A stretch of 64,000 bases of DNA from Aselliscus stoliczkanus. Its lineage: Eukaryota; Chordata; Mammalia; Chiroptera; Hipposideridae. Both the position numbers and the translations under genes were made by a program. Positions 55,179 to 64,000 of this stretch are shown here, in pieces (the first letter of the stretch is position 1; each line of letters begins with the position of its first letter). The stretch covers positions 62,317,213 to 62,381,212 of the forward strand of contig CM066740.1 in NCBI GenBank assembly GCA_033961575.1, given 5' to 3'. The notes beneath the pieces are model-generated. The model did no database searches and was not told the origin of the DNA. It saw only the letters and a list, made by a program, of their open reading frames with translations.

Positions 55179-55714
55179 TTTAAGTTGTTGACATAGTCTC
55201 TTGTTGAACAATTCTCTGCTGAGAAAAATTACCTCTCAGATGAAGAGTTAGCCATACAATTTATAAATGGTGACTTTTTGTGAAAGCTGGAGGGTCATAT
55301 ACTTGCCCGTTGCAAAGAAAGTTGACCTGTAAGGTTTTTTTTTTTAAACTAAAGTGGTTATCAGTAGTCTTGTTTCATGAAGTGAAAGTAATAGAAAAGT
55401 CTGCGAGATCAACCTCTAAGGTAGACACTTAAGTCTCAGTTTCAACAATAAAGTAACATGGAAGCTCTTCTGCATTCTATGGGCGTAATTCAAAAGACAG
55501 GGTCCTGGTTTATATATAATATGGAAAAATGAAAAGGGTTTTATCTGTATCAGAAGCAGGAAGATTATTCTAGATGTTATAATGGAAGTGAATCATTTAA
55601 ATCAAATGTACCATTGGTTCTGTAAAAGTGAATAGAAAATTAAAAATGAAGAGGAAGTTTCCTATATTTAGAGATCTTGCTGAGTGGTACTGAGGAAATT
55701 CTGTAATAGATAAA
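55179..55714. other. ASZ1 intron 4 sequence
   Basis: No feature recognised. Confidence 0.4.
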
Positions 55715-56075
55715 ATTTTTTAATAGTTTATAACTTATATACAGTGATATATTCACTGTATACTTAGTTTATAGTTGCATCAGTTTTGACAAATTCATGT
55801 AACTCACACCCCAAGACAGACTATTTCTATCAGCCACTTCCTAGGGCTCTGGATCGTATTCCTACCACTATAAATTAGTTTTTGCTATTTTAAAATGTTA
55901 CATAAATATAATTATACAGTATTTTTGTGTTTTCCTATTTTTTTCCACTCAGAGTAATGTGTTTAAGATCAGTGAATATTGTATGTATCAGTAGTTTGTT
56001 ACTATTATTGCTGAGTACTAGGCCATTGTATGTATATTGCATAATAAATTTAAGAGGCATGAAGAAGTCTCTGTC
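55715..56075 (-). mobile_element. Ancient antisense L1 3' fragment
   Basis: Text order (TGACAAATTCATGTAACTCACACCCC, TCAGCCACTTCCTAGGGC, GGATCGTATTCCTACC) follows antisense old L1 3'UTR. Confidence 0.55.
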
Positions 56076-56097
56076 TTCACAAAAAGAACTTGCTTAG

Positions 56098-56600
56098 AGG
56101 CCGGCCAAGGGGCTCAGTTGGTTAAGGGTGCGAGCTCTGAGCAATACGGCTGCCTGTTCGATTCCCACATGGGCCAGTGATGTTGCACCTGAGCTGAGCT
56201 GCTGCTGAGCTGCCAACAGGTGGCAGGATGGCTTAGCTGGTGAGAGCACATGCTCCTAACAACAAGATTGCCTGTTTGATGGTGGGCTATGCCCACCAGC
56301 AACTAAGACTGAACTCGGCACCTCGAGCTGAGCTGCCACCCGTATGGCTCTGTAGATAGAGCGTGTGCTCTTAACAGCAACCCTGCTGGTTCCACTCCCG
56401 CATGGGATGCTGGCTATGCCCACCTGCAACTAAGATTGTAACACAGCACCTTAAGCTTAGAGGCCACGAACTGCCGACGGGAAACCAGATGGCGACTGGC
56501 GCCTCCACAACGAAGACTGAAAAACAACAACTTGGCTGGTCCCCTTCCCCAATTCCCCAAAACTGTTCCCCTCCCCCAATTCCCCAATTTAAAAACAAGA
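56098..56600 (+). mobile_element. Three-headed VES-type SINE
   Basis: Three tRNA-like modules in tandem: GGCCGGCCAAGGGGCTCAG with GTTCGATTCCCACATGGG; GCAGGATGGCTTAGCTGG with GCCTGTTTGATGGTGGG; CGTATGGCTCTGTAGATAGAG with GGTTCCACTCCCGCATGGG. Tail CCCCAATTTAAAAAC. Its 3' end resembles that of the long composite SINEs. Confidence 0.85.
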
Positions 56601-58139
56601 AAGAGCTGGCTCAGTAAGGCAGAAAATTGATTGCTCTGGGAATTGAGAGAAAAAACAGAATCATACATGAAAGGCTGTGAGTTATTGGAACGCTCAGTAG
56701 GCAGAACTGACAGCATGTTAAGGCCGTGTGCTGAGGCAGTGTGAGTGCTGACAACAGCATGCACATCTCTCTGCCTGAGCACCGCCTGGTCTAAGGTGGG
56801 GCACCTGGCCAGCCCCTTGGCTTGTCTTCCCCAGGGGTGTTCGTCTCTTTTCCTGCACCCTCCCCAGATTCCTTTGCGTTTTTTTCACTCCAGAGTTTCC
56901 ATAAAACTATTAAGTTCTGCCTATCCCTTTCTCTCCCTCGCCTAACCCTCTTTTGTTCTTTTTGAAATATTTTTACTGTGGTAAAAAATATATAGATCAT
57001 AAAATGCGCTACTTTAACCATTATTAAGTGTAGAATTTAGTATTTTTTTTATTGTAAACCTTTGCCCCAGGCATCTGAGGTTTGCAGTCTTTTTGAACAA
57101 TGCCCACTTTTTAAAACTTGAGGTCCCAGTTCCACTAGAGACAGCCCTTGGTTCAGTTTCTCAGATAGCTGTGACTGTCTGCTTCTGCCTTTGGCCTCCT
57201 GAACTGCTTTTTTGAGAAGTCACAGTGTGTATTGTTCATTTTGATTCAGCAAGCCATTTTTATTGTTAGAGTAATAACAAGCCTTTTAAAAGATTGTATA
57301 TAACATACAGTATATATAAACAAAAGTATATATAAACATTTTTGGTTTTAGGGTTTTCTTTCTCAGTTTGCTGAAACATTTATTTTCTTTACATTCAGAA
57401 GGCAATTTTTTCTGGCAAAAGAGTTTGTTATATTCGGATTGCTCAGTCATGAGAGAAAAGTTTTGTAAAATGTTGTGGCATTTTTATTTCAATAAATGTT
57501 TTATTACCATTGATAAGACAACACACATTAACTAATGTCCAAGGTTTTGATGTAATCATTGTGTGATAGTTAACTTGTTGAATGTTATTGCCTGTTTTAA
57601 TAAATAGAGAATACTCTGAAAAAAATGTTGCTTTCTTTCTCAGAATATTAATTGAGTTATAAATGTCACTGAAGCATTTTGGTAGATTGAGGTGTAATTT
57701 TTATTACAATATTCACTTGTATTTTTGTTATAAGAAAATATGTGACATATCTTTGCTGAAGTCACAAAAGTATTTTCAGAAAGTTTTTTTTTAAATAGCT
57801 TATTTAGAAAACACTACTAGGCATTGTTATTTTGTGATTTTTTTTTTCTTCCTGTATTTGTTTTATAAATTGCCTGTCCCTATCCTATGCCTGTCTGCTT
57901 TAATCTACGTACAGCTGCTGATCTAATCTTTGTTAGCAGTTTCACATGTATGCAAACAATCACAAAATACCTTAGTGTTGCCTGGCATATTCAAGACATA
58001 GCATTACTATTGCTGTTCATATACCTGAGTGGACTTGGTGCTTTTGAAAGCACAAAATGGAGAGGAGAGAGGTAAGAAAAGCTTAGTTGATGCAAGCCCT
58101 TGACACTAATTTCTCAAAACACATGCACAGAAATGAAGT
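56601..58139. other. ASZ1 intron 4 sequence, an old L1 trace
   Basis: 56950-57050 (TTTTTACTGTGGTAAAAAATATATAGATCATAAAATGCGC) is an old antisense L1 3'-type fragment. Otherwise unassigned. Confidence 0.4.
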
Positions 58140-58144
58140 CTTAA

Positions 58145-58290
58145 ACAATACCAACATAGGTCAGTGAAGCGATGTCCTCCACAACTGGAGTGAAGAATAA
58201 AAGGACAGCAACTTGTCTGTTCCCCTTCCCCGATTCCCCAATGCTGTTCCCTCCCCCAATTCCCCAATAAAATCTTTAAAAAAGAAAAAC
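58145..58290 (+). mobile_element. 5'-truncated long composite SINE
   Basis: Only the 3' 140 bp remain: ACAATACCAACATAGGTCAGTGAAGCG, GACAGCAACTTGTCTG, CCCCAATAAAATCTTT. Confidence 0.9.
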
Positions 58291-58732
58291 AGCAATAAGA
58301 ACTAGGCAACTGCAACTTTAAAAAACAAAACAAAACAAGAAACCTTCCAGATTCTGACTTGGCTTTGGTTAATTTGTGTACTGGCAACTAAAGCTTCCAC
58401 CTGGAAGAGACCCACGCCATTTCTTCTATTTAATTATGGTCACATGGTCATATCGAGCTTCAAAGGAGTGAGGAAATGCAATCTTACTCTGTTTACAACA
58501 TTATTGGGGGGGACAGCCCAATGATTTACCACCTCAATGTATTTTCTTCATGGCCACAGTAACTGTATCTCCTTTTTATTGTATGCTTAAAGCAGTAGTT
58601 AATTTTGAATTTTGAACATAAATTTGTACCAAGAAAAATTGATATTTATCTCAAACTTTTTCATTCATTCATTCATTTGTGTGTGTATGTGTATAATTTG
58701 TCTCTAATTTTTTTTTCTTTGCAATGTCTCTT
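58291..58732. other. ASZ1 intron 4 sequence
   Basis: No feature recognised. Confidence 0.4.
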
Positions 58733-58749
58733 AGATTCATTGCAGTTTT

Positions 58750-58873
58750 TTGTTTTTTTTTTGGTGTTTTTTTTTTTTTTGAGGGCAGTGCCACTGGCCC
58801 TCATATGTGGGACCAAACCGGGGCTGCTGGCTTCACAAGCCAGCGCTTAGCCACCGCGCCACTCGGCCGGCCC
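58750..58873 (-). mobile_element. Short SINE with 17-bp TSD
   Basis: Minus-strand copy with poly-T at the left and GCCACTCGGCCGGCCC at the right. 17-bp repeats with one mismatch (agattcattgcagtttt 58733-58749; agattcatcgcagtttt 58874-58890). Confidence 0.92.
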
Positions 58874-58890
58874 AGATTCATCGCAGTTTT

Positions 58891-59500
58891 GATATTTATA
58901 ATCCCCCCTTAGGGGCTACTTCTTAGCCTCCTAATTGATTTTTGACTGCCCTGCTGTACTTTGGTCAGTCCTGTATGCTGTTACCTAAAGAACAGACTTC
59001 CTTTTGTCTGTTAGGTGAAATCGAAACAATTTGATCCCACCTTATTTACTTATCACTGCTCCCTAATCTTTAACTTCTATTTCATTTATACAATTGCAAA
59101 ACTTTCTCAGATATGTGGTTATTCCTGCATCTGTGTTTTTGCTTTTACTTTGCTTCAATTTGGAATATCCTCCCCTCACTGTGGATTCAAATTATGTCTT
59201 CCAGGGCGAGATTAATAGTCTACTAAGCTTTCCCATGTTACTGTAGCCCCTAAGAGTGCTATTTGTTTATAAGCTGTTTGAGGTGGATGATTAGCTTGTT
59301 TAGCACAATTTTATACATCTCCTGTGTTATTCATTGTTTTCATGTATGAAAGTGTTAATTTCACTGTGAACTACTTGACTACCCAGGTAGTATACTTTTT
59401 TTTTTAATTCATTAATAATTCTTTCAGGTGATATATCAAGTTCTTATTGAATTTAATAGATTTTGAACTAGAATGATCATTTGTCTTATTTTATTTGCAA
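58891..59500. other. ASZ1 intron 4 sequence, possible L2 traces
   Basis: C/T-rich text at 58980-59210 looks L2-like but is not assignable. Confidence 0.35.
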
Positions 59501-59515
59501 AACTAAACTGAAACA

Positions 59516-59708
59516 GGGACGGCCGGGTGGCTCAGGCTCAGGTGGTTAGAGCACAGGGCGCAGTGCTCATAACACCAAGGTTGCTGGTTTGATTCCCACA
59601 TGGGCCACAGAGGTGCACCCTCCACAACTAGACTGAAACAACTACTTGACTTGGAGCTAATGGGTCCCGGAAAAAACACACTGTTCCCCAATTTAAAAAA
59701 AACTAAAC
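59516..59708 (+). mobile_element. Canonical VES SINE, 15-bp TSD
   Basis: GGGACGGCCGGGTGGCTCAGG, GGTTGCTGGTTTGATTCCCACATGGG, CACCCTCCACAACTAGACTGAAA, GTTCCCCAATTT. Perfect repeats aactaaactgaaaca flank it (59501-59515; 59709-59723). Of all SINEs here it is closest to the vespertilionid-type VES sequence I know. Confidence 0.92.
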
Positions 59709-59723
59709 AACTAAACTGAAACA

Positions 59724-61299
59724 TATAACTTGTAATTAATATGTTAATCCATTTATACCAGAGAAAGTATGAAGCATGATTTAGAGCCTGAAGAGATGGG
59801 TCCAAATACTATTCAACAACTTGTTCAAGCTAAAACTATTAAGTCCTTTTGTAGTATTCGAGGATCAGTTTCTTTAGTGATTGATAGATCTAGAGTTAGG
59901 CCTAGCTCTAGCCATCAGGGTGTCTATGAGAATTAAAACAAGATAATAAAAGTGAAGACACGTAACATAGTAGGTTCTTACCAAATGTTACATTTTAGTT
60001 CAATTGATATTTTCTCTGTCATGTAATGAGAGCCATAATTTCTAAAATGCACATTTCTGATGGATTTATGAAACAAAACTAATAAGTATATATTCTATTT
60101 TTCTTTAAACATTTACTATTTTAATAAAATACACAAATGCATATGTATTAATTTTTATCTGTTGTTTTTATTGAACATTAAAAATGATTAACTATTTCAA
60201 TTTGAAAAACATCTGGATTGCAGTTGGTCAAGAGGTAATGACAGTTGTGGATGTCGAAAGAATGAATATAAACTACCCTTTCTAGTAGTTTAGCAAGAAA
60301 GAGAAAAGATGTGCAGGATGTTGGCTAAATGGGAATATCAAGGCCATTATTGACTTCAACAATTAGTCTTTCAACTCTGTTTTATTGCTGAAAGAATGAA
60401 TTTTTTTTTTAGTGAAACTGGAGATTGCCTAACACTTGTCAAAAAGAGTACCCAGGTAGTGAATATAATTGTTTCAAATGCTGTGTAATCACAAATTGTA
60501 ATCCATCCCCTTTTGAAGTCTCTCTTTGGAGTTTGTAATCGGTTAGGTTTAGGTCATTTATGTTTTCACACACAAAGTTATTTGAAATAAAAACCAACCA
60601 TATTTCATGTATTCTGACATATTTTTTTTTCACATGTTAGCATCTCAGAAATTGGTATACCTCCTAAAATTGATGGTTTCTTAGATCCAGTGAAATATAG
60701 TAGGTTTGTTACTTATTTTAATAGTTTTGTCTTAATTTATACTTTTCATATTTAGGGATGTCCAGTGGTACTGGAAGTCCTGGGAGAAGTGAGCAGTGTA
60801 AAAATACATTTTAAGCTTTCTTTCAGGAATTTCAAGCTTTCAAAAATTTAATTATTTTCTTACTTAAATATATGTTGTTTTAGCATTTTCTCACCATAAT
60901 AGGTTACTTTTTATGTATTAATGGTCTCATGCTAAAGACTTTTAGAAGGATGGTTGCTTGATATAAGATACAAAGAATTAATGTATTTCTCCACTACCTA
61001 CCTTATATACACATATAGATGGTATTTTTACTAATAAGAAACATAATGCCATAATTACATTTCCTGCATGATTTCAGATTTTTGAAATTTGTTGAGACTT
61101 TCTTTATGGCCTAGCCTATGGTCAGTTTGTGAAAATGTTCCATGTACAAGAAAATAATGTAATTGGCAATAGTTGGGTGTAATGGTCTGTCAGTAATAAT
61201 TAAGCCACATTTATTCGTTCTGTTCATATCTTCTAATGACAACTGAGTTTTCTGCTTACTTGTTCTATCAGTTACTGTGATCAACTTTTGCTTTTATGG
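59724..61299. other. ASZ1 intron 4 sequence
   Basis: AT-rich intron sequence with no recognised feature. Confidence 0.4.
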
Positions 61300-62789
61300 T
61301 TTAAGGCCACCATATTGCTGATGCAGTGACATTTTTTTCTTAGGAAATATGAGTCTCTTTATATTTAATGATACTTCTTTATCATAATATACTTGTCTAA
61401 TATTAGAATGCTATATCAGCTTTCTTTTAGTTTAGTTTTTTTGTTTGTTTCTGTGGTACATCTTTTTTCATCCTTCTGCTTTCAACCTTTCTATGTTCTT
61501 TTATTTAAAGTAAGCAACATATAGTTCTTTTTAAAAATCCAGATTGATTAAGAGTAGTTTCATTTTAATTAGAATATTTAGTCAGTTGGTACTTAGGGTA
61601 CATACTGATATATCTGTTTTGTTTAGTTAGTGTTCTTTTTTCCATTTTTTTTGAATTAATCTTTTTATTTAGTTTTCTATCTTGCTAGTTATTCATTCGT
61701 CTATGATTCTTTGAGAGGGTACTCTAGAGATTATAAAATGTATTATTTACATAATAGAGTTTATTATAAATTAGTATTTTCTCAATTTCTGGACAATATA
61801 AAGAATCTTAGAATATTTTAACTCCATTTGCCCATCCCACCTTTGCTTTTTGCTGTCATCCTCATACTTTTAAAATGTATATGTATTTTAAACCTCATAA
61901 TACATTATTGTATTATTGTTATCAATTATGTTATTATCAACTTTTATTTAGGTTTTCTGACACATTCATCCTTTTTGTTGCTCTTTATTTTCATGTTTCA
62001 ATTAGGGATTATTTTTCTTCTGAAAACCTTTCTTTAGTGTATTTGCTGGTCTGTTTTTGTGTGAAAACCATTTTATTTCACTTTAATTTTGAAAGTTACT
62101 TTCATTGAGTAGAGACTTGTAGGCTAGAAGTTACTTCCTTTTGGTATTTTGAAGCCATTATTTTGTTGTCTCCTGGTCTCCACGGTTTCCATTGAAAAGC
62201 CAGCTGTTAAGTCTTACTGTTGACCCTTTGAAGGTACTGTATTTCATCTTGTGGGTTTTTAAAAATTTTTCTGTTTCTCTTGTTTTGGGCAACTTTTCTG
62301 TGATATCCCTAGGTATGATTTTATTTGAATTTGTTCAGCTTTCAGTTCATAGAACTTCTTGAATCTATTGTTTGATATATTTCATGAGTCTGGGGAAGTT
62401 TTCAGCTAGAATGTCTTCAAATACTGCTTTTGCTTCATTGTCCATCTTCTCTCCACCTGGAATTTAGACCATTATACCCCATTACTTAATACTTCACACT
62501 CTTTATTTCCTATTTTTTTTTCCTCTCCATATTTCGCCTGGGTATTTTTTCCTGGCCTGTCTTCCTGGTTACTAATCCTCTTCTGATGTAGCTAATCTAG
62601 TATTAAGCCCATTTTTAACATTTTAATTTCACTAATCCTATTTTTCAGTTCTAGAATTTCTGATTGCCTCCTTTACCAAAAATTCCAGTCTCTAATTAAT
62701 TTTTTTATTTCACACTTATTTTTAACTGTGTTTCTGATAACATATATAGATCAGTTTTTATTGTCTGTTGTTTTTTCTTTTTTTGATTT
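61300..62789 (-). mobile_element. Probable old antisense LINE sequence
   Basis: Segments such as TTTTCAGCTAGAATGTCTTCAAATACTGC and TTTTTCAGTTCTAGAATTTCTGATT occur in old antisense LINE-1 regions of mammals. No frame is open beyond about 77 codons. Family unsure. Confidence 0.45.
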
Positions 62790-63540
62790 TACTATTTTTA
62801 AATTTATTGTGGTGACATTATTTAATAAAATTATATAGGTTTCAAGTATACAATTCTATAATACATCATCTGTATATTGTGTGTTCACCACCCAAAGTCA
62901 CATCCCTTCTGTCACCATATATTTGACCCTCTTATCTTCTTTTACTCCCCCCACTCCCTTATCCTCTGATAACCACTAAATTGTTTTCTGTGTCTATGAG
63001 TTTTTGTTTGTTGATTTCAGTTTTATATCCCATAAATGAGTGAAATCATATGATTCTCTACTTTTTCTATCTGACCTATTTCACTTAGCATGATCTCAAG
63101 ATCCATCCAAGTTGTCACAAATGGCAATATTTCATCTTTTCTCACGGCCAAATAATATTCTATTGTGTATATATACCTCATCTTCTTTATCCAGTCATCT
63201 ACCGAAGAACACTTCAGTTGTTTTCATGTTTTGGCTACCATGAATAATGCTGCAGTGAACATAGGGGTACATATATCTTTATGGATAAATGTTTTCAAAT
63301 TTTGGAGGTAGATATCCAGAAGAGGATTTCTGGATCATAAGGTAATTCTATTCTTAATTTTTTGAGGAACCTCTATACTGTTTTCCATAGTGGCTATATC
63401 AGCTTACATTCCCACCAACAATATATAAGGGTGCCTTTTTCTCTACAGCCTCTCCAACACTTGTTATTACTTGTCTTGTTGATAGCCATTCTGACAGGTG
63501 TGAGGTGATGTCTCATTGTGATTTTTCTGGTAGCTCGGTG
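62790..63540 (-). mobile_element. Antisense L1 tail (3'UTR and ORF2 end)
   Basis: It reads as the reverse complement of L1: TGTGGTGACATTATTTAATAAAATTATATAGG, GTCTATGAGTTTTTGTTTG, TATCCAGTCATCTACCGAAG, CATTCTGACAGGTGTGAGGTGATGTCTCATTGTG. It was inserted inside the older LINE region, which resumes at 63541. Confidence 0.85.
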
Positions 63541-64000
63541 TCTCCATTGTTTTTTTGCCCTTGTGTTTCTGTCTGTTATTTTAGTTTGGTGGTATCTATG
63601 ATTTTTTTATGTTATGTCTCAGTTCTGGATTTGTTTATATAATTACCATTAAGTTTATGTAAAAGAAAGTTTCATGTATATAGTAGTTCTTTTTCTTTTG
63701 CATGCATTTTATCTCCATTCCCCTTTGCAAATTCAGACGTTTACCTTCTCCCCTTTATGTGTTTGTTGTTACAGATTATCTCTATTTATGCTGTGAGTTC
63801 ATTCCCAAGTGGCAGTAGCATTTGTCTTCTTTTTCTTCTTTATGTTTTTACCTCCTTTAATTTTTATGTTATATTTAGGTGCATAGCACACAATTTTGAG
63901 TAAGTGTTGCAGTTTCCTGCTTCTGTCTGTTAGTCAGTCATCTTATTCGTAGTTTTGTATCCTTTTCTCTTTTTATTTCAGGTAAAATAACCCCCTTCAG
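63541..64000. other. Intron sequence to the window edge
   Basis: Likely a continuation of the old LINE interrupted by the younger L1. No exon seen. Confidence 0.4.

Larger units (their letters stand above)
44288..64000 (+). other. ASZ1: ASZ1 gene locus, 3' part outside window
   Basis: ASZ1 encodes a germ-cell protein with ankyrin repeats, a SAM domain, a bZIP-like segment and a C-terminal membrane anchor. It acts at mitochondria-associated nuage in piRNA biogenesis and transposon silencing. The window holds exons 1-4 (about 150 codons) joined in continuous phase: exon 1 ends after a full codon, and exons 2 and 3 end after the first base of a codon, exon 4 after the second. Introns are 390 bp, 3.86 kb, 1.85 kb and more than 13.1 kb. 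The remaining ankyrin repeats, the SAM domain and the anchor must lie beyond 64000, since no further exon was found after 50832. To the left, on the other strand, the expected neighbour is CFTR (synteny known from other mammals, not seen here). Confidence 0.9.

Overview
This window is mammalian genomic DNA: AT-rich, dense in interspersed repeats, with one spliced gene. The SINEs carry a tRNA-like head (GGCCGGCC-GAGTGGC box A, GGTTCGGRTCCCAC box B) and either a short A-rich tail or a long body ending in CCCCAATAAAATCTT. A second SINE type has the duplicated heads of VES-like bat SINEs. Together with a recent L1 subfamily and Tc1/mariner remnants, these point to a bat. Horseshoe bats and their relatives (Yinpterochiroptera) are my best guess, by inference.

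The only protein-coding gene I can support is ASZ1 (GASZ, germ-cell ankyrin/SAM/bZIP protein) on the + strand. Exons 1-4 lie at 44288-44404, 44795-44894, 48752-48874 and 50721-50832, with consensus splice sites and continuous phase. They encode the N-terminus and the first three ankyrin repeats. Intron 4 runs off the right edge and the remaining exons are outside. A CpG-rich promoter lies at about 44095-44287. In other mammals ASZ1 is head-to-head with CFTR, so the 44 kb to its left is probably the ASZ1-CFTR intergenic region, but no CFTR exon is visible.

Layout: 1-8500 holds SINEs, a probable solo LTR, a 5'-truncated L1 (3598-5743) and MIR fragments. 8500-15030 is a stack of nested insertions. 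Two related L1 deletion derivatives stand out, at 10485-13825 and 17799-20600. Each has an L1 5'UTR, ORF1, almost no ORF2 and a duplicated 3'UTR, and they share the same ORF2-to-3'UTR junction. The second keeps an open 290-codon ORF1 and a perfect 16-bp target-site duplication. They look like a HAL1-type (half-L1) non-autonomous family and are the most interesting elements here. 21-44 kb is intergenic: SINEs, an L1, two mariner-type MITEs, a decayed mariner element, another TIR element, MIR/L2/MaLR relics, microsatellites and long stretches of single-copy sequence. 44-64 kb is ASZ1 with SINE-rich introns, including closely spaced inverted SINE pairs, and an antisense L1 tail at 62790-63540.

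Repeat family names are recognised by eye, not by a database search. Boundaries given with target-site duplications are precise; others are approximate.
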